From Antedon mediterranea (Eukaryota; Echinodermata; Crinoidea; Comatulida; Antedonidae), in assembly GCF_964355755.1 (NCBI RefSeq), contig NC_092675.1, positions 6,484,312-6,544,311 of the forward strand: a stretch of 60,000 bases of DNA. Reading direction: 5' to 3'. The translations under genes and the position numbers were made by a program. This document shows, one piece after another, positions 28,101-40,229 of the stretch (its first letter is position 1; each line of letters opens with the position of its first letter). The notes under the pieces are model-generated. The model did no database searches. It worked only from the letters and a program-made list of their open reading frames with translations, and had not been told where the DNA came from.

Positions 28101-31100
28101 TGTATATGTAAATAAATACGTTACAAATTACTTGTGTAAGGAGAGCAATTGATAGGCAAATTTAGCAACTGTAGAACAGTGGTTGCCATCACACATTAAC
28201 AATTTGAAATATTTTTTTTAGATCTGAAAAGGATGGGTTGAGCCGGCTAATAAAGTTGAATAAATGAGATCTGATATCATCATAAGTTGAAAATTAAATA
28301 AAACAGTGTATTTCATCTTCAATACAATTGACATACGAGTATACATTAGTATACAAATAATTAATCCTTATATTACGTCAACATTTGCAACATACCATTA
28401 AAAGTTATATCATTAAAACATTTTTCCGTGTAGTATTGGCTAAGTATATGTGTACATTTTTTTACATAGCTCTCTCGTCAATGGATCCAACAATTACCAT
28501 GAGTGAATTGACAACTGAAATAGATATGTCTACATCAAATGAGAAAGAAACTACAACAAATGTCGTGGCAACTACCCAAGTTAATAACCCAACTACAGAT
28601 GCACCTTCAACTAAACCACTTACAACACCAATGCATACAGATGGTAAAACGACAAATAGAAGAGTGACAACAGAAAGTGGTGATGATACGACAGCAGCAC
28701 CACCAGATCCTACAACCAAACCAGCAACCGTGACAACGATGGCGCCAGATCTTACAACTAAATCAGCAGCCATGACAACGGAATCAGCAACCATGACAAC
28801 AAAATCAGCAACCATGACAACCAAATCAACAACAATGACAACCAAATCAGCAACCACGACCATGCCCGCTACCGAATTGCCAAATAATGAATTGATTGAA
28901 TCATCGGGAGCCAACATGGAGTTAAAAACACCAATGGATGAGGTAAAATGAACAATAGTAACAATAGCGTTAGTGGACCTGTGACGTGGTAAATCATCTC
29001 ATTGATAAATATTTGAAAATACTTCTGTTTATTGATATTTGCTAATTATGAAATGTTATCGATATATTTTATTGTTTTCGTTACTGTTTGGCTGATAAAT
29101 ATTTGCAAATATTTCCGTTTATTGATATTTGCTAATTATGAAATGTTATCAATATATTTTATTGTTTTCGTTACTGTTTGGCTGATAAATATTTGCAAAT
29201 ATTTCCGTTTATTGATATTTGCTAATTATGAAATGTTATCAATATATTTTATTGTTTCGTTACCTAACTTTGTGCGTGAGGCGAGACTCATAATTCCCAG
29301 CTGTGAACAAATAAAGTTATCATATCTTTCTATGTGCTGATTGATAAGTGTATTTGTAGAAAAAAAATATACGCACATAGTAGGCCTACAACAAATTAAA
29401 CAAATTCCACTCCCTAGTGCAAAGCACATTCTGAAAATGTTATTAGTTAAACCTAAATCTCTAAATTAATGGATCAATCAATTAATATACCCCCTCACAT
29501 AACATTATTCGTCAAATCGAATTCTGTTTAACATTTAAGTTGTACCGTTTTTTTTATTTATTAGTTTGATGAAAAAGAATTCCAACAAGCTATGTCAAAT
29601 AATACAAAGATATACTGTAATCTTGAAGAATCGAATTGCGGGGATACGTTTGAGTATATAAGGTACGGTAAATGGTGCTAAATTTAGTAATGTAGGCCTA
29701 GTGTATAACACAAACAAACAAGACTTCTGACGTGAAATATGTGTATATAGGCCTAACAGGACGTGTTATAAGTCCAATGTATAGGCCTAACTTTTACAGT
29801 AGGAACCTTTCCCTTTTTAAACAACTATATGCAGTCACGTGTCCCTGAATGGATACTATATTTCAATTTGAATATATTTTCTTCCTTCTCTAATACCGTA
29901 CCAACAACATATTGTTATAGTTTATGCAAGTATTCTCACCATAGTTCAAACAAATACACCATTTTAAAAACAATAATAACATGAAAATCATGTAAGATAC
30001 AATTGAAAAATTACCGTAATCACTGTAGTTTTTTATTTCTTTCAGTGAAAGGGACGTAATCATATATTACACTGGAGATGAACCATACTTCGATAGGCCT
30101 ACTGTAGAAACAGTCGCCGTTGCTGCAACCGGAAACACGCATGTTTCGTTCTACATAAAAAATCCTTACACCAGTACAGAGTATGTGATGACTTCAGAAG
30201 AAACTGAGAACATGTTAGAAATACAGAAAGAAGACATAGATAAGGATCTTGGTTACCAATACGAAATAACCAAGCCCTACGAGAAGCCTACAGGGTTTCC
30301 TGCATGGGCAACAACACTGATAGTGTTTATTGTTATCTGTGTGTTTGTATTTCTGTTTGTATTTTGGCGTGCTAAACAGTTAGAGTAAGTATGTGATGGT
30401 CATTCAAAGCCAAAATGTTTCTCTCCTCACAGTTCTCTCTTCCACATTTCCAATATCTTCTGCCCCGTTATGATTGTTTAAAACAATATTACACTTTGTC
30501 TAATGAGGTGACTCATAACAGCCGAGGCTGACATGCATGACGCCCTCAATACTTAAAACGGGAACGATACAAACACAAACGAGAAAAAGATTGAAAAAAA
30601 AAGAAAAATATTTGAAAAAATCTTCTAATATTTATAGTGCTATAGGCCTAGTATTGCACGGATTGTTATCCAACATATACACATTAATATATAACATAAA
30701 CTAGTTGTTTTTTTTAAATGTCTATCATCCATTATTATATGATTATCATTATATATAACAATTCCGTTTACTAATTGAGAACTAGAATATTACATGCAAT
30801 AAACATATGTGCTAATAACAACTTTATATTTTTCCATTAAAGTAAAAAACCTTTGGATGTTGAACATGGAGAAGAAAAGGGAACACAAGTAACTCAGGCT
30901 ACAATTATTGCGGAAATGAATCCGGGCGTAAATGGTGACATTAACGAAAATAACAACACACCCAAGGAGAGCACATCCGCTATTCAGACACACTACAGTG
31001 AAATCGTAGCCGAAACTGGTGCACCGGTTGTTGAAAAATACCTTAATAAGTCTTTGAAGGACAATCCACCAAATGGAGACGCTGGTGGAGATAAAGCAGA

Positions 31101-31604
31101 GGTTAACGAAGTTGTAGTCGAAAGTAAAGAACCGTCCCCACCTTTACCACCACCGCCACCACCAGTAGAATTTGCGGCAGACGTACACAGCGACGACTGG
31201 CAGAAAGGAGACTTTCCGGAGCCGCCAAAACCAGAATTTGACATGGACGTGGCAGCCGAAGAAGCAACGTCGGAGTTAGTGAACCTTGTCAAAGAACAGT
31301 CGCTGGAGTAAGTATTACTGGCACTAATAATGTTGTTATATCATCTTTACAAAACAAATCACCACAATCACACACCACATCATCACGGCCAGCCTATTTC
31401 TCCTTCTCATCAGGAATATTGTTAGATTATTATTAAATTACTAAATTAGTATAGGCCTACAATCCGAAAAGAGTAGTGGTAGTATTTATATCTATATACC
31501 TTAATTATATATTTTCTCTTGAATCTTTAAATAGGCTCGAAAATAATGGAATCGTAAATCAAAGTTTTGACGCTGCCGATGGAACCGCAATAACTGAGCT
31601 ATGA
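25092..31604 (+). CDS. gene B: mucin-like type I membrane protein related to gene A
   Basis: Exons are 25092-25179, 28470-28942, 29565-29662, 30046-30384, 30843-31307 and 31535-31604. Borders are GT-AG and phases agree (1, 0, 2, 2, 2) to a TGA stop: 1,533 nt, about 510 residues. Order: signal peptide (1-29), Thr/Ser-rich stalk (to 187), juxtamembrane module (to about 304), membrane helix (about 305-327) and a cytoplasmic tail of about 180 residues. The last three phases equal those of the gene A tail, so both genes share a common 3' half. Likely a surface glycoprotein with signalling or scaffold contacts; no orthologue is named. The first intron holds a Helitron-like element. Confidence 0.82.
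25894..27487. mobile_element. candidate non-autonomous Helitron
   Basis: The left end reads A|TC inside a perfect 32-bp palindrome (25890-25921, half-site AGTTATCCGCTTGGTA). The right end has a 9-bp stem with a 3-base loop (AACTCGTCA, 27457-27477), then six bases, then CTAG and T. Helitrons are known to start with TC, end with CTRR after a short hairpin and insert between A and T. GCGGATAACT recurs near both ends. No Rep/helicase coding sequence is seen in 1.6 kb. Boundaries are inferred. Confidence 0.5.
28470..28942 (+). CDS. gene B exon 2: Thr-rich mucin-like stalk
   Basis: 473 bp, phase 1 to 0. The peptide is dominated by Thr, Ser, Pro, Ala and Lys, and contains a 7-residue tandem repeat (MTTKSAT and variants, about 28770-28862). 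Such segments are dense O-glycosylation sites that stiffen a stalk. A 473-bp frame free of stops also exists on the other strand, an effect of the biased composition. The reading frame is fixed by the splice phases to exons 1 and 3. Confidence 0.82.
29004..29262. repeat. 90-bp tandem repeat, about 2.9 copies
   Basis: Copies start at 29004, 29094 and 29184 (gataaatattt...ctgtttggct). They differ by a few bases and the third is clipped. They lie in the gene B intron after the stalk exon. Period divisible by 3 keeps a frame open, but nothing supports coding. Confidence 0.9.
29565..30384 (+). CDS. gene B exons 3-4: juxtamembrane module and membrane helix
   Basis: Exon 3 (29565-29662) encodes FDEKEFQQAMSNNTKIYC, and aligns with FDATEQEEFRSSIADNANKY of gene A. 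Exon 4 (30046-30384) starts SERDVIIYYTGD (gene A: SEKNVMMFEVTD), passes HVSFYIKN (gene A: SVSFYITQ) and LGYQYEIT (gene A: LGYGLEVI), then PAWATTLIVFIVIC as the start of the helix (gene A: PWAITLICLG). The stop-transfer residues are WRAKQ. The two genes thus share this module by descent. The fold is not identified; SEA-like is a guess. Confidence 0.82.
30843..31604 (+). CDS. gene B exons 5-6: cytoplasmic tail
   Basis: Exon 5 (30843-31307) and exon 6 (31535-31604) encode an acidic, disordered-looking tail. Visible motifs: THYSEIV around Tyr384, which fits the TxYxx(I/V) form of an immunoreceptor switch motif; PPLPPPPPPVEF (about 432-443), a possible SH3, WW or EVH1 ligand; and a C-terminal ITEL, which fits a class I PDZ ligand (S/T-x-hydrophobic). 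These are short and could arise by chance. Gene A's tail lacks all three. Confidence 0.78.
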
Positions 31605-32007
31605 TTGAGAAAACCAAGAAGTTGAATAACATTCTACCGAGTTTCAAATTTGAATGCTAAACTACTTCATGTATTATCCCCTTTTAAAATGATCATCAGC
31701 AGGCCAGGAGAAATGTGGATATATTCCGGGTTGAAATAACTTGAATCTGACAACTATATGCAGACATTTGGTTTTTTGTTTGGCGCTGTATATTTAAGCT
31801 TTTACAAAAAGTCATTAAGTTCGAATACTTAAAGGTAACTCCGGGTAAATTATAAAAAAAAACAAAAGTAACGTAGCCTGACATTTCTTTAAGAGGTTAT
31901 TTCAATTTTAATGGAAAATAATCAATGTGGTTTAATCTTTATATTCTAAGACCTTATCTTGTTTTGTGATGCAATTTACTCATAACAGAAGTGTAAATAG
32001 TTCCACC

Positions 32008-32013
32008 AATAAA
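32008..32013 (+). terminator. polyadenylation signal AATAAA of gene B
   Basis: AATAAA lies 404 bp after the gene B stop. No earlier AATAAA was noticed in the 3' UTR. Confidence 0.5.
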
Positions 32014-32629
32014 GTCAGTTCTATGTATGAAGTGCATAGTACTTAAAGGAGTGGAGGAATTGATTTGCAATCTACACAGATGGTCATTGAAAGTACAGAA
32101 AAAAGGTTCTCACTGCTTTTACTTGTAAAATGTACTTTATTAACTATATGCCTACAGTGTATATAAACAAAAATAGTAGTACAGTATAGAAATTGAAATT
32201 GAACAATTTTTAAACCTGTAACAAATTATCATTATGTAACATTTTCACTGGTTGAAACTTGTTGTGTTTACATACACTAGCGTGCATACAACGGAAGTGC
32301 TCCAACTCTGTATTAGGTTTCGATATAAGCTCGAAGGCCTGGATTTCAGAGTATATCCAACAACGTTACGCAAACAAATTTGAACCGACTGTTGTACTGG
32401 GGCGGATTGCTATAGGCCTAAGCGGTCTATAAACGGTCTTAGAGCTTAGCCGGCTATATATACTTTAATATAAAGTTTATTTTTTTTTATATAAAGAAAA
32501 TGTAATTATCTATCAAATAAGACTATTTTCAAATTATTATGGCTAAAACTTAATTAGATACAGGCAAAAAAGTGTATTTTTACTTGTGTAAATAAAATGT
32601 TGTTATTATACAACATATAAATGTAAATT

Positions 32630-33230
32630 TTTCGAACCATTTCACAAAAACAACCATTTTACGGCCAATAGTTTATGAGATTATAGAAATGTGTACTACC
32701 AGTACAGGTGAAAGGTCAATAAAAATATTTTGGGTCATTTTCTTGAAAAAGTTCTTATTAGACTGAATAGAAACATATACCTTCAGATTAATTTGAGCCC
32801 TATTTAAAGTTTGTCCAACTATTACTTACGGAGTTATATGATATGTAGGTCAAAGGTCAAATATGCCAAAAATCATACTTCCAGCCATTTTTGGACAAAC
32901 TTTTCCATTAGAACGAATATAAATACGCATCTCCCAAATAATTTGAAACTAAAATTATTTCATCTAATCTAAGCGTTGCAAAGATATGACCATTTTGTTT
33001 TCAATGGGTCAAAACATTCAAATTGAGGTCAGAGGTCAAAGATGAATTTTAGAAATTTGACAACATGGGTTTTTATAACCAGCATGATTCAAATATTCAT
33101 AAAACACAATGTTTACACTTTCCCCATGATCTGCACACGAAAATACATAGGGATCTGGACTAAAGGTCAAATACACCATAATCGCGTGTGTATTATTTTT
33201 TGTCAAATGTATTTTAAGTGTTTAGAGATT
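32630..33230. repeat. diverged copy of the AGGTCA-rich repeat
   Basis: Blocks such as gaaaggtcaataaaa, gggtcattttct, attagactgaata and ataccttcagattaattt follow the same order as in the copies at 41.2-41.7 and 45.2-46.0 kb, but with many changes. gaggtcagaggtcaaagatg lies near 33026-33045. Confidence 0.6.
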
Positions 33231-33596
33231 TAAACAAACACATCGTTTGCCAACCAAATCGATAACTAACTATATTAAGTAAATACTGGATTGTGGACAT
33301 TTTGTTTAAAGAATAATAATACAGTTAATAAATACACGTAGGCCGCCGGTAAAATAAATATAAATACAATGACTGTCTTGAAACATCAATAGAAAATTGG
33401 ATAATAAATGTCAAACAGAATATTACATTAACCGTTGCTTAGTAAAGTGCTTGTATGGTTGTATATCATCAATCACACACTATTGTAAATAACTTATATT
33501 TTTGATTATATACAAATATTTGGAGACTTTTCTGATTTCTTTCGGGACTAAAGAATATAATAAACTGTCGGTATGTATCGATAGTAAACGTAAAGC

Positions 33597-33700
33597 TCTG
33601 TCTACACTATCAAAGGTTATGTGACAACATATATGGACATGATGATGTCATATCACTACCATATTTGGGCACATCACTACCCTACCATCTTTGAATAAAA
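33597..33700. mobile_element. MITE family 3, truncated copy
   Basis: It begins CTGTCTACACTATCAAAGG and shares atgatgtcatatcactacc and catatttgggcac with copy 1. The right terminal repeat is missing. Confidence 0.6.
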
Positions 33701-34430
33701 ATACGTCACGTAGATATACTACAACTGACTATCGCAAGTCAAGTTAAATACAAGCATTTATGAAAACTGCAGAATTGTTGGCCGTGGTGCAAAACTAAAG
33801 ATTTGTTTTTGAATATGAATGACTTGTTTAAATCTTAATTACTTACAAATTGTAATTCTTACGTCATTTCTTTTTACTGTATTTCTTATTTCTCGGACGG
33901 AATTTTAGGAACTTTTGTGTTTTTCTATAATAAGTATAGGTATAGTGTTATGTTCATTATTTCCTTCTTATTAAAACAGATAGAAAAAACCAAACAGATT
34001 TTTGTATTTGTGAATCGTGTATTGTATGTGTTAGATCTTAAATACTACTTTATTTTATTTTATTCAATCGAAACCAACAGCGATAATTACCGCCACTAAC
34101 AGGTTTGATAAACATTTAACTAGTCTTTAGAACTTTGGTGGTTGAAATAACAAAAAGCACAAATGTAATAGTAGATCTAAGAGATTGATTACAAACTAAA
34201 GTAATATGGCATTTCACTAATAAACAAGAGGCAGACCTTATATTAAAATTCGCTCCAATATTGTTGCTCTTGTGTAGCAGCCGATTCTCAGTGCTGTATC
34301 TCCGCATACTATCTGTTTCCGAAGTATCATAGGATTATTTGGTAATACAGTTTCTTATTTATATCGCATGTGGTGCCTGTATCATGTAAGGTTAGGTTAA
34401 GGGTAGGTTACTACTAGATACATGTGAACT

Positions 34431-34573
34431 ATTACACTATCTAACTAGTTTGACAAAAAAAGTGTGATGTGACCAAATATGCTAGTGATATTCCCAACTA
34501 TGGTAGTGTTATGACATCATCATGTTCATATTATGGGCACATTTTTTGTCACATAAAGTTTGATAGTGTAGAC
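34431..34573. mobile_element. MITE family 3, copy 3
   Basis: It starts attacactatctaactag and ends agtttgatagtgtagac, with the internal tatggtagtgttatgacatc segment of copy 1. Left end slightly decayed. Confidence 0.65.
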
Positions 34574-35462
34574 TTTTTTTATCACACCGTTTATTTTTCA
34601 TAGTTTTTTTTAAAATGCCTCTCTATTTACAACATTTGTGTACAAAAGAATAGAGATTTTACTGTGTAATTTAACTATCTGAAAAGAAAGTGCTTATTTT
34701 CAACAAGCTCGTGTAACACAAACAAAATCCCCAAAATTATGAAACATAGGGGGAAACTATAGATCGATATATTGGAATGTATGATCAATAGGAATTGTTT
34801 GCCCGCACCTGGCCTTTAAACTTCTTGTTCGAAAGTATGATGATAGCAGTACAGTGAGTGACAATACACTTCACGAACAAACAAAATTAAACCATGACTA
34901 TAAATAATATTGTATAAAGATGAAGAATTGGTGTCGTCACAGCATCAGAAACTCGTAATTTTACCATTAATATTCTAGATTTGTAATCGATATGACTTAT
35001 TACAACATTGATGCCTTGTTAGTAAAGCAGGCTCTAAATATTTAAGCATTGAATTTAAAGTTAAAAACAAAATTAATCACATAATTGAGGTAGGAAATGG
35101 CGTACTTTTGAAAATAAATCGGAATATAATGTTCGTAACTGCTTTTAAGGGGCTATAAATCTTAATCAGAACAAACATATGTCATCTACCAACACACCTA
35201 GAAGCAACAAACATCTACACAAAATAAACGGTACGTAAGCGTTTGTGTTTCTAGAAAATCACTCAAAATAATTTAAAGTATCTGTGTAACTAGAAAGTAG
35301 ATTTTAAAATGTATTTTATATCGAGTGAGCACCAAAAAGACGTTGTAAATTACTTGTATTACATGGAACATTGTTGTCCACATTTTTAACTTTCATAAAA
35401 ATAAAGTTGGATAATACTTTTAGCATGGACTCTCTATTCTGGATCCGTCCACCAAAATGCCG

Positions 35463-35830
35463 ATAGGACGATAACGATCGACGATAAATATAGACAAATG
35501 TGCATTTTTCATACATAAAACAAAAGAAATTTAAACATTTTCTATTCTAGAACTATAAAATAACCATCTATGCTTCCTTTGATGAAAATGGTATTTTCAC
35601 ACGTCCAATCAAATGACGTCATGATTAGTAAGAGCAATAACATCGTGACAATACAACGATTTTATTGTTTTTATTTGATGTCATTTGATTGGAATTAAAA
35701 AATATTATTTTGATCAAAGACAGCATAAATGATTATCCAATAGTGCAAGAACGAAAACCTTTCTAATTTCTTTTGTTTTATGTAAAAAAATGCACATTTG
35801 TCTATTATCATCGATCGTTAAAATGGGTCT
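35463..35830. mobile_element. Harbinger-like MITE family 2, decayed copy 3
   Basis: Inner sequence (ataggacgataacgatcg, ccaatcaaatgacgtcatga, catcgatcgtt) matches the copies at 5805 and 11665. The outer AGGCCC terminus is lost on the left and mutated (gggtct) on the right. Confidence 0.62.
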
Positions 35831-36685
35831 TAAGGCAAAATCTGTATTTTGACATTATTAATTTTTTTTTTTATAAAAAGCATTTGTTCGAAGAAATCAC
35901 GTTCGTCCATGTTTACAGGGGGAGGGACCTTCATCTGTAGAATGAACAGCATTAAACCAGTATAACTATTGTCATCACAACATTAAAAATTGAAGTTAAG
36001 ATTGTAGAAAAAAATCGATATTTATCATCATAAGAATAATGCATTGTCAGAGACTCTAATACTTTAAACATTAAACATCATTTTAGAAGTTAGATTTTAA
36101 AGCGATATCAATATATGTGAAGCAATTACATGTTTATGAGAATCACGAAACCAATTAAAAATTGAAAAAAAATACACTCAGATTTTCGTTAAACTGTTAA
36201 GAGCAGTTGTATATAAATATCAACCTTTAGGTGGCCAAGTTAAAAAAGTAGATTTTCTTTAAAATTTGACCAGCGAAAGAGGTTTAGGTTGAAGCATGCA
36301 CAGATACAATTATTTTGGATATCTGTATCTTGTTGCCATAGTAACGGCCATTTGAAAAAATTACAGCATTTTATTGTAATTCTTCCTATTATTTCACTGT
36401 AAAATAAGGTAAACATTGATTTCAATAATACAAGATAATGAACAAAAATTGTCAGGCCTGGGAGTGGACCGTACCATTTATTTTTAATAGGGGTGTTTTT
36501 ACTTGTGTTAAACAAACACCCGAATTTTCCTCCTAACAGTTAAATATTATTAGAGCAAACATTTGCCTCAATTGCTATCTGAACACAAGAAGGAGGAAGA
36601 CAACAATAAGTATAGAAATCTACAATCAGGAGCTGGAAGACAAAATAATTCACGGAACAATTACGGAATAAACGGTACGTAAATG

Positions 36686-36868
36686 CCGGTGCACATTGAA
36701 TAGTACGGTAACAAGCAAAGCGACACACGTCAAACGTCAAACCGAACCGTAATTTTGACGTGAATTCGCTTGAGTTGCTCCTTGGGCAACTTTTCAATCT
36801 TCGCGCGACTCGCGATATAACGCTTGTCGCGTGTCGCTTCGCGTGCAAATGTTTAGTGTGTACCGGCG
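36686..36868. mobile_element. MITE family 7
   Basis: The left end GCCGGTGCACATTGAAT and right end (reverse complement GCCGGTACACACTAAAC) are inverted, followed inward by aagcgacacacgtcaa and its partner gtcgcgtgtcgcttcgc. Unusually GC-rich for this window. Single copy here. Confidence 0.6.
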
Positions 36869-38049
36869 GCCCTTAATGGAGTTTGTGTTTCTTAAAAACA
36901 TAATTCACATATCTTTTTTTCCTCTTTTGTGCCGTAAACACCATTTGCCATTCGTCACCATAAATCATATCCTTTTCATTATTATCACATTTTTGTTAAT
37001 TTGATCAATTTCATCAGTAAAATTTTAAATCTTTTAAATTCACTTTGTATTCCATATTGCCTCTCTTTTTTTCATTAATTTAATTTGGTTATTCTACACT
37101 TACAATAGAAGGGAATTAAATACAAAGATGCCTAAATAATAGACTTGCTTCAAGTCGGTATTTATTGTCTTTTTAATATCATTTCACACGTCGTAGTTTT
37201 GATTTTTGTCTGATACTCCAAACTCAAGTAATACACGTATGAAACGCCATATGTGCAAAAATATTTATATTTTTACTAATATTAAGACAAAACTCCGTCT
37301 GGAGCCCAGACTACCTAAATAACTGCATCGTTAACCTGTTTGTTTCCAAACATCGCTATAACATATATAATAATAATAATACATAATAATAATAATATAA
37401 TAAATAAAATAATTATAATTATATATAATACATGATATCATATATATATATATATATCAATATCATAATATATATCATTTTAAAAATATTTTACATAGAA
37501 ATAAAACATTTTCCCTTTGTGAGTTTATCATGTTTTTTTGTCAATTCAGAATTATTATTTTACAATTTATGTATATACAATATAAAACAAATCAAAATCA
37601 TTATAATAATAAATACCGGTAACTCGTATCACAGTAATTTATTTTCTGATACAATAGTATCATATTAGAATTATCATATTAACATAATTGTATGTCTTAT
37701 TGTTATTATTCTATAAATAGTGAAGGCTGCAGATGTGTAAATATAATCTACTCGATTATCTCCCATTCCTAGTAGTAATTGCTTATATGACATTTTAGTG
37801 TGGTTTAAACTTAAACTTTCCTCCAACGATTCTGAATAAATTTACGACTAAAAAACAAATGATTTTCATTTTCAATTTCTCCACATGTCGCACGTTTGTG
37901 TTTTGTTTAACTTTCAGTATTCTATGTAATATTTTATAATTGAATTGTCATTTATCATTATTACATTCGAATATATCAGTACCCTTAATAATACGTTCCC
38001 ACTGAATTGGTATTGCCTTACTAATACACAAAAATACTCTTTTAAGCGT

Positions 38050-38306
38050 GGTTCCCACTAGCGACGCAACACAAGGACGTAACGCAACGCAAGTAAATTG
38101 ACCAATGACAAGCGATGGCTTATTCGCTTGTGATTGCTAACTGTCTATAACTTCGCTTGTCATTGGTTAAAACGCTTGCGTTGCGTTTACGTCCTTGCGT
38201 TACGTTCTAGTGGGAACCAAGCTTAACTGTCTATAACTTCGCTTGTCATTGGCTAAAACGCTTGCGTTGCGTTTACGTCCTTGCGTTACGTTCTGGTGGG
38301 AACCAA
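38050..38306. mobile_element. MITE family 1, full copy with duplicated right half
   Basis: 38050-38218 is nearly identical to 5059-5227. Its right half (from taactgtctataacttcgc to the gggaacc end) is then repeated at 38224-38304 with two changes, so the insertion or a later slip produced a partial tandem copy. Confidence 0.75.
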
Positions 38307-39004
38307 GCTTTAACCAGTTTGTTTGACTAGTATTGCGTTTGATGTTTAAAAAAAATTTGTCGAATAATGCCACTGGCAGTCCAAATGCTTGTAGAAAAGC
38401 GGTTTCCCCACAGCTGCTCATTCATTATAGCATTATAATTTTGCTGGGTTTTTTTTCTTTCTTTTTTTAAATGTATTATAATCTATGTAAGCTTTTATCA
38501 TATTTTTGTAAAACATTGAAATATTATATGAATTAACATCAATAGGCCCCTAATACTATAACATGACATATTAAGTAACACATTAACATCACATATTGTT
38601 TTAATATAATACATTGGAATGCTTTTCCATTTAGCACCATCATCATTCATAATTCTTTTTAACCAGCCACACATGAGTGCGCTAACATGAAGAGCATTTT
38701 AATGCCTCCATTTCATCATCACAAATTAGCGTTTTTCTTTTTATCTTTTCCCTTTTATTATTCCATATTATATATTATGTTTATGTTATGGTATCTGTAA
38801 TATATTCATATTAGCAATTTAACGACTGGATTAGAGACTAATAAAGGAGTTCTACAAGATGGCTGAACATTAGCACATGATCTGATTTCTTAGTGAAATA
38901 CTTAGTGTTATCATTTATTCCCAGAGCAATATACTGTATAACAGTATCAAGAGAAATTATATAAAGTTGATTTAAAAGGCTTCTGATGGAAAATTTTACA
39001 ATTT

Positions 39005-39880
39005 TATAACATGTGTAAACATTTAAAAAAATCAGTTTTGATAGATATTCCATTTCATATAAAAGTACTCTTTAAACAAAGAAATGGTTGTTGCATTTGT
39101 TATGACGTTCTAAACAATTCAATGTTTCAATCATGGAAAGCACAAAAGAAATGGGCAGAGAATAAATTTGTATTCAATAACGAACAATGGAAAACAATCT
39201 ACCTTGCTCTACATACGTGTACAATGAATATTGTTTTAATATATTTTCAATATAAAATTTGAAATAGAATAATTGCAACAAATGAACAATTATTTAAAAT
39301 GAATATAAAAGAAACTTCAATGTGCTCATTTGGAGATGGTCAAATCGAAAGCATTCAGCATTCGTTCTGTAATTGTCCAATAGTAAAAAGGATATGGAAC
39401 CTCCTCCAGAAAAACATTAAAAAAAAAACTGGAGTGCAATTTATTTTTAGTAAAGAAAGCATAATTTTCGGATACCAAGATGCGCATCATTTTTTTTAAC
39501 TTAAAAGCCATTAATGCAATTATTCTAATTGTAAAATCATTTATTTATAAATGTAAACCAGTAAAATGTAAGCCAAGTAGCAAAATGGTTATGAACGAGT
39601 TAAAAAGGTTTTATGAAACGGAAACATTTGGAGATGGTCAAATCGAAACCATTAAGCACTTGTTCTGTAATTGTCCAATTTAAAATCCATTAATGCAATT
39701 ATTCTAATAGTAAAGTCATGTATTTACAAATGTTAAATGTAAGCCAACTATCAAAGGAAAAAATTTATTTATCATCAGAATTTTAAGGACAGTATTTTTA
39801 CTACAAAATGGATACAATTAGAAACATGGATAAATCAAATATGAAATTGTTAAAGATTAGAATAATTTTTATGAACCTTT
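39005..39880 (+). mobile_element. Tx1/L1-like LINE fragment, C-terminal part, broken
   Basis: Translated pieces read AQKKWAENKFVFNNEQWKTI, then after a stop IATNEQLFKMNIKETSMCSF, and IQHSFCNCPIVKRIWN: the Cys/His motif near the end of L1/Tx1 ORF2 proteins. Several stops and shifts break it, and the gatggtcaaatcgaaa..ttctgtaattgtcc part is repeated at 39634-39679. A dead remnant. Confidence 0.65.
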
Positions 39881-40229
39881 ATTTATTTAATTTATAAGGA
39901 GATGGATATCTATGTTGTTTTGTTTATTTTGAATTTTAATGTTATTATGTTTTCCTTTGTAATGTCTTATATGATGAAATTTAAAAAAAATGTTTTTACT
40001 TTTGTATATTTTGAAACATCAGTAATATTTGCAGCATGTTAATTTAGATAGTGCCAGACTTTTCAGGATTACCTATTTACATAAAATGTAGAGATTTCTA
40101 GTATTTCATTGTTTCTAGTCTTTTCTAGTTCTATTAACATCCCAGTTTTTTCTGGTACATTCTTCTTTATTGTACCTTACGTATATTCCTAACATTTATA
40201 TTGAGTGTTTTACCCAATTTAATTCTGAA
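39881..40229. other. AT-rich sequence downstream of the LINE fragment
   Basis: Probably decayed LINE 3' end; no recognisable gene or repeat copy. Confidence 0.35.

Larger units (their letters stand above)
32014..38049. other. gene-poor spacer with scattered transposon copies
   Basis: No host gene is supported. It holds a diverged copy of the nuclear-receptor-half-site repeat (32630-33230), MITE family 3 copies (33597, 34431), a MITE family 2 remnant (35463), a further MITE (36686) and an (AT)-rich low-complexity stretch with tatata runs (about 37360-37480). Confidence 0.5.

Noticed and set aside
28462-28917. 151-codon minus-strand frame over the gene B stalk
   Set aside because: Shadow of the Thr-rich coding exon. 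The plus frame is fixed by splice phases on both sides.
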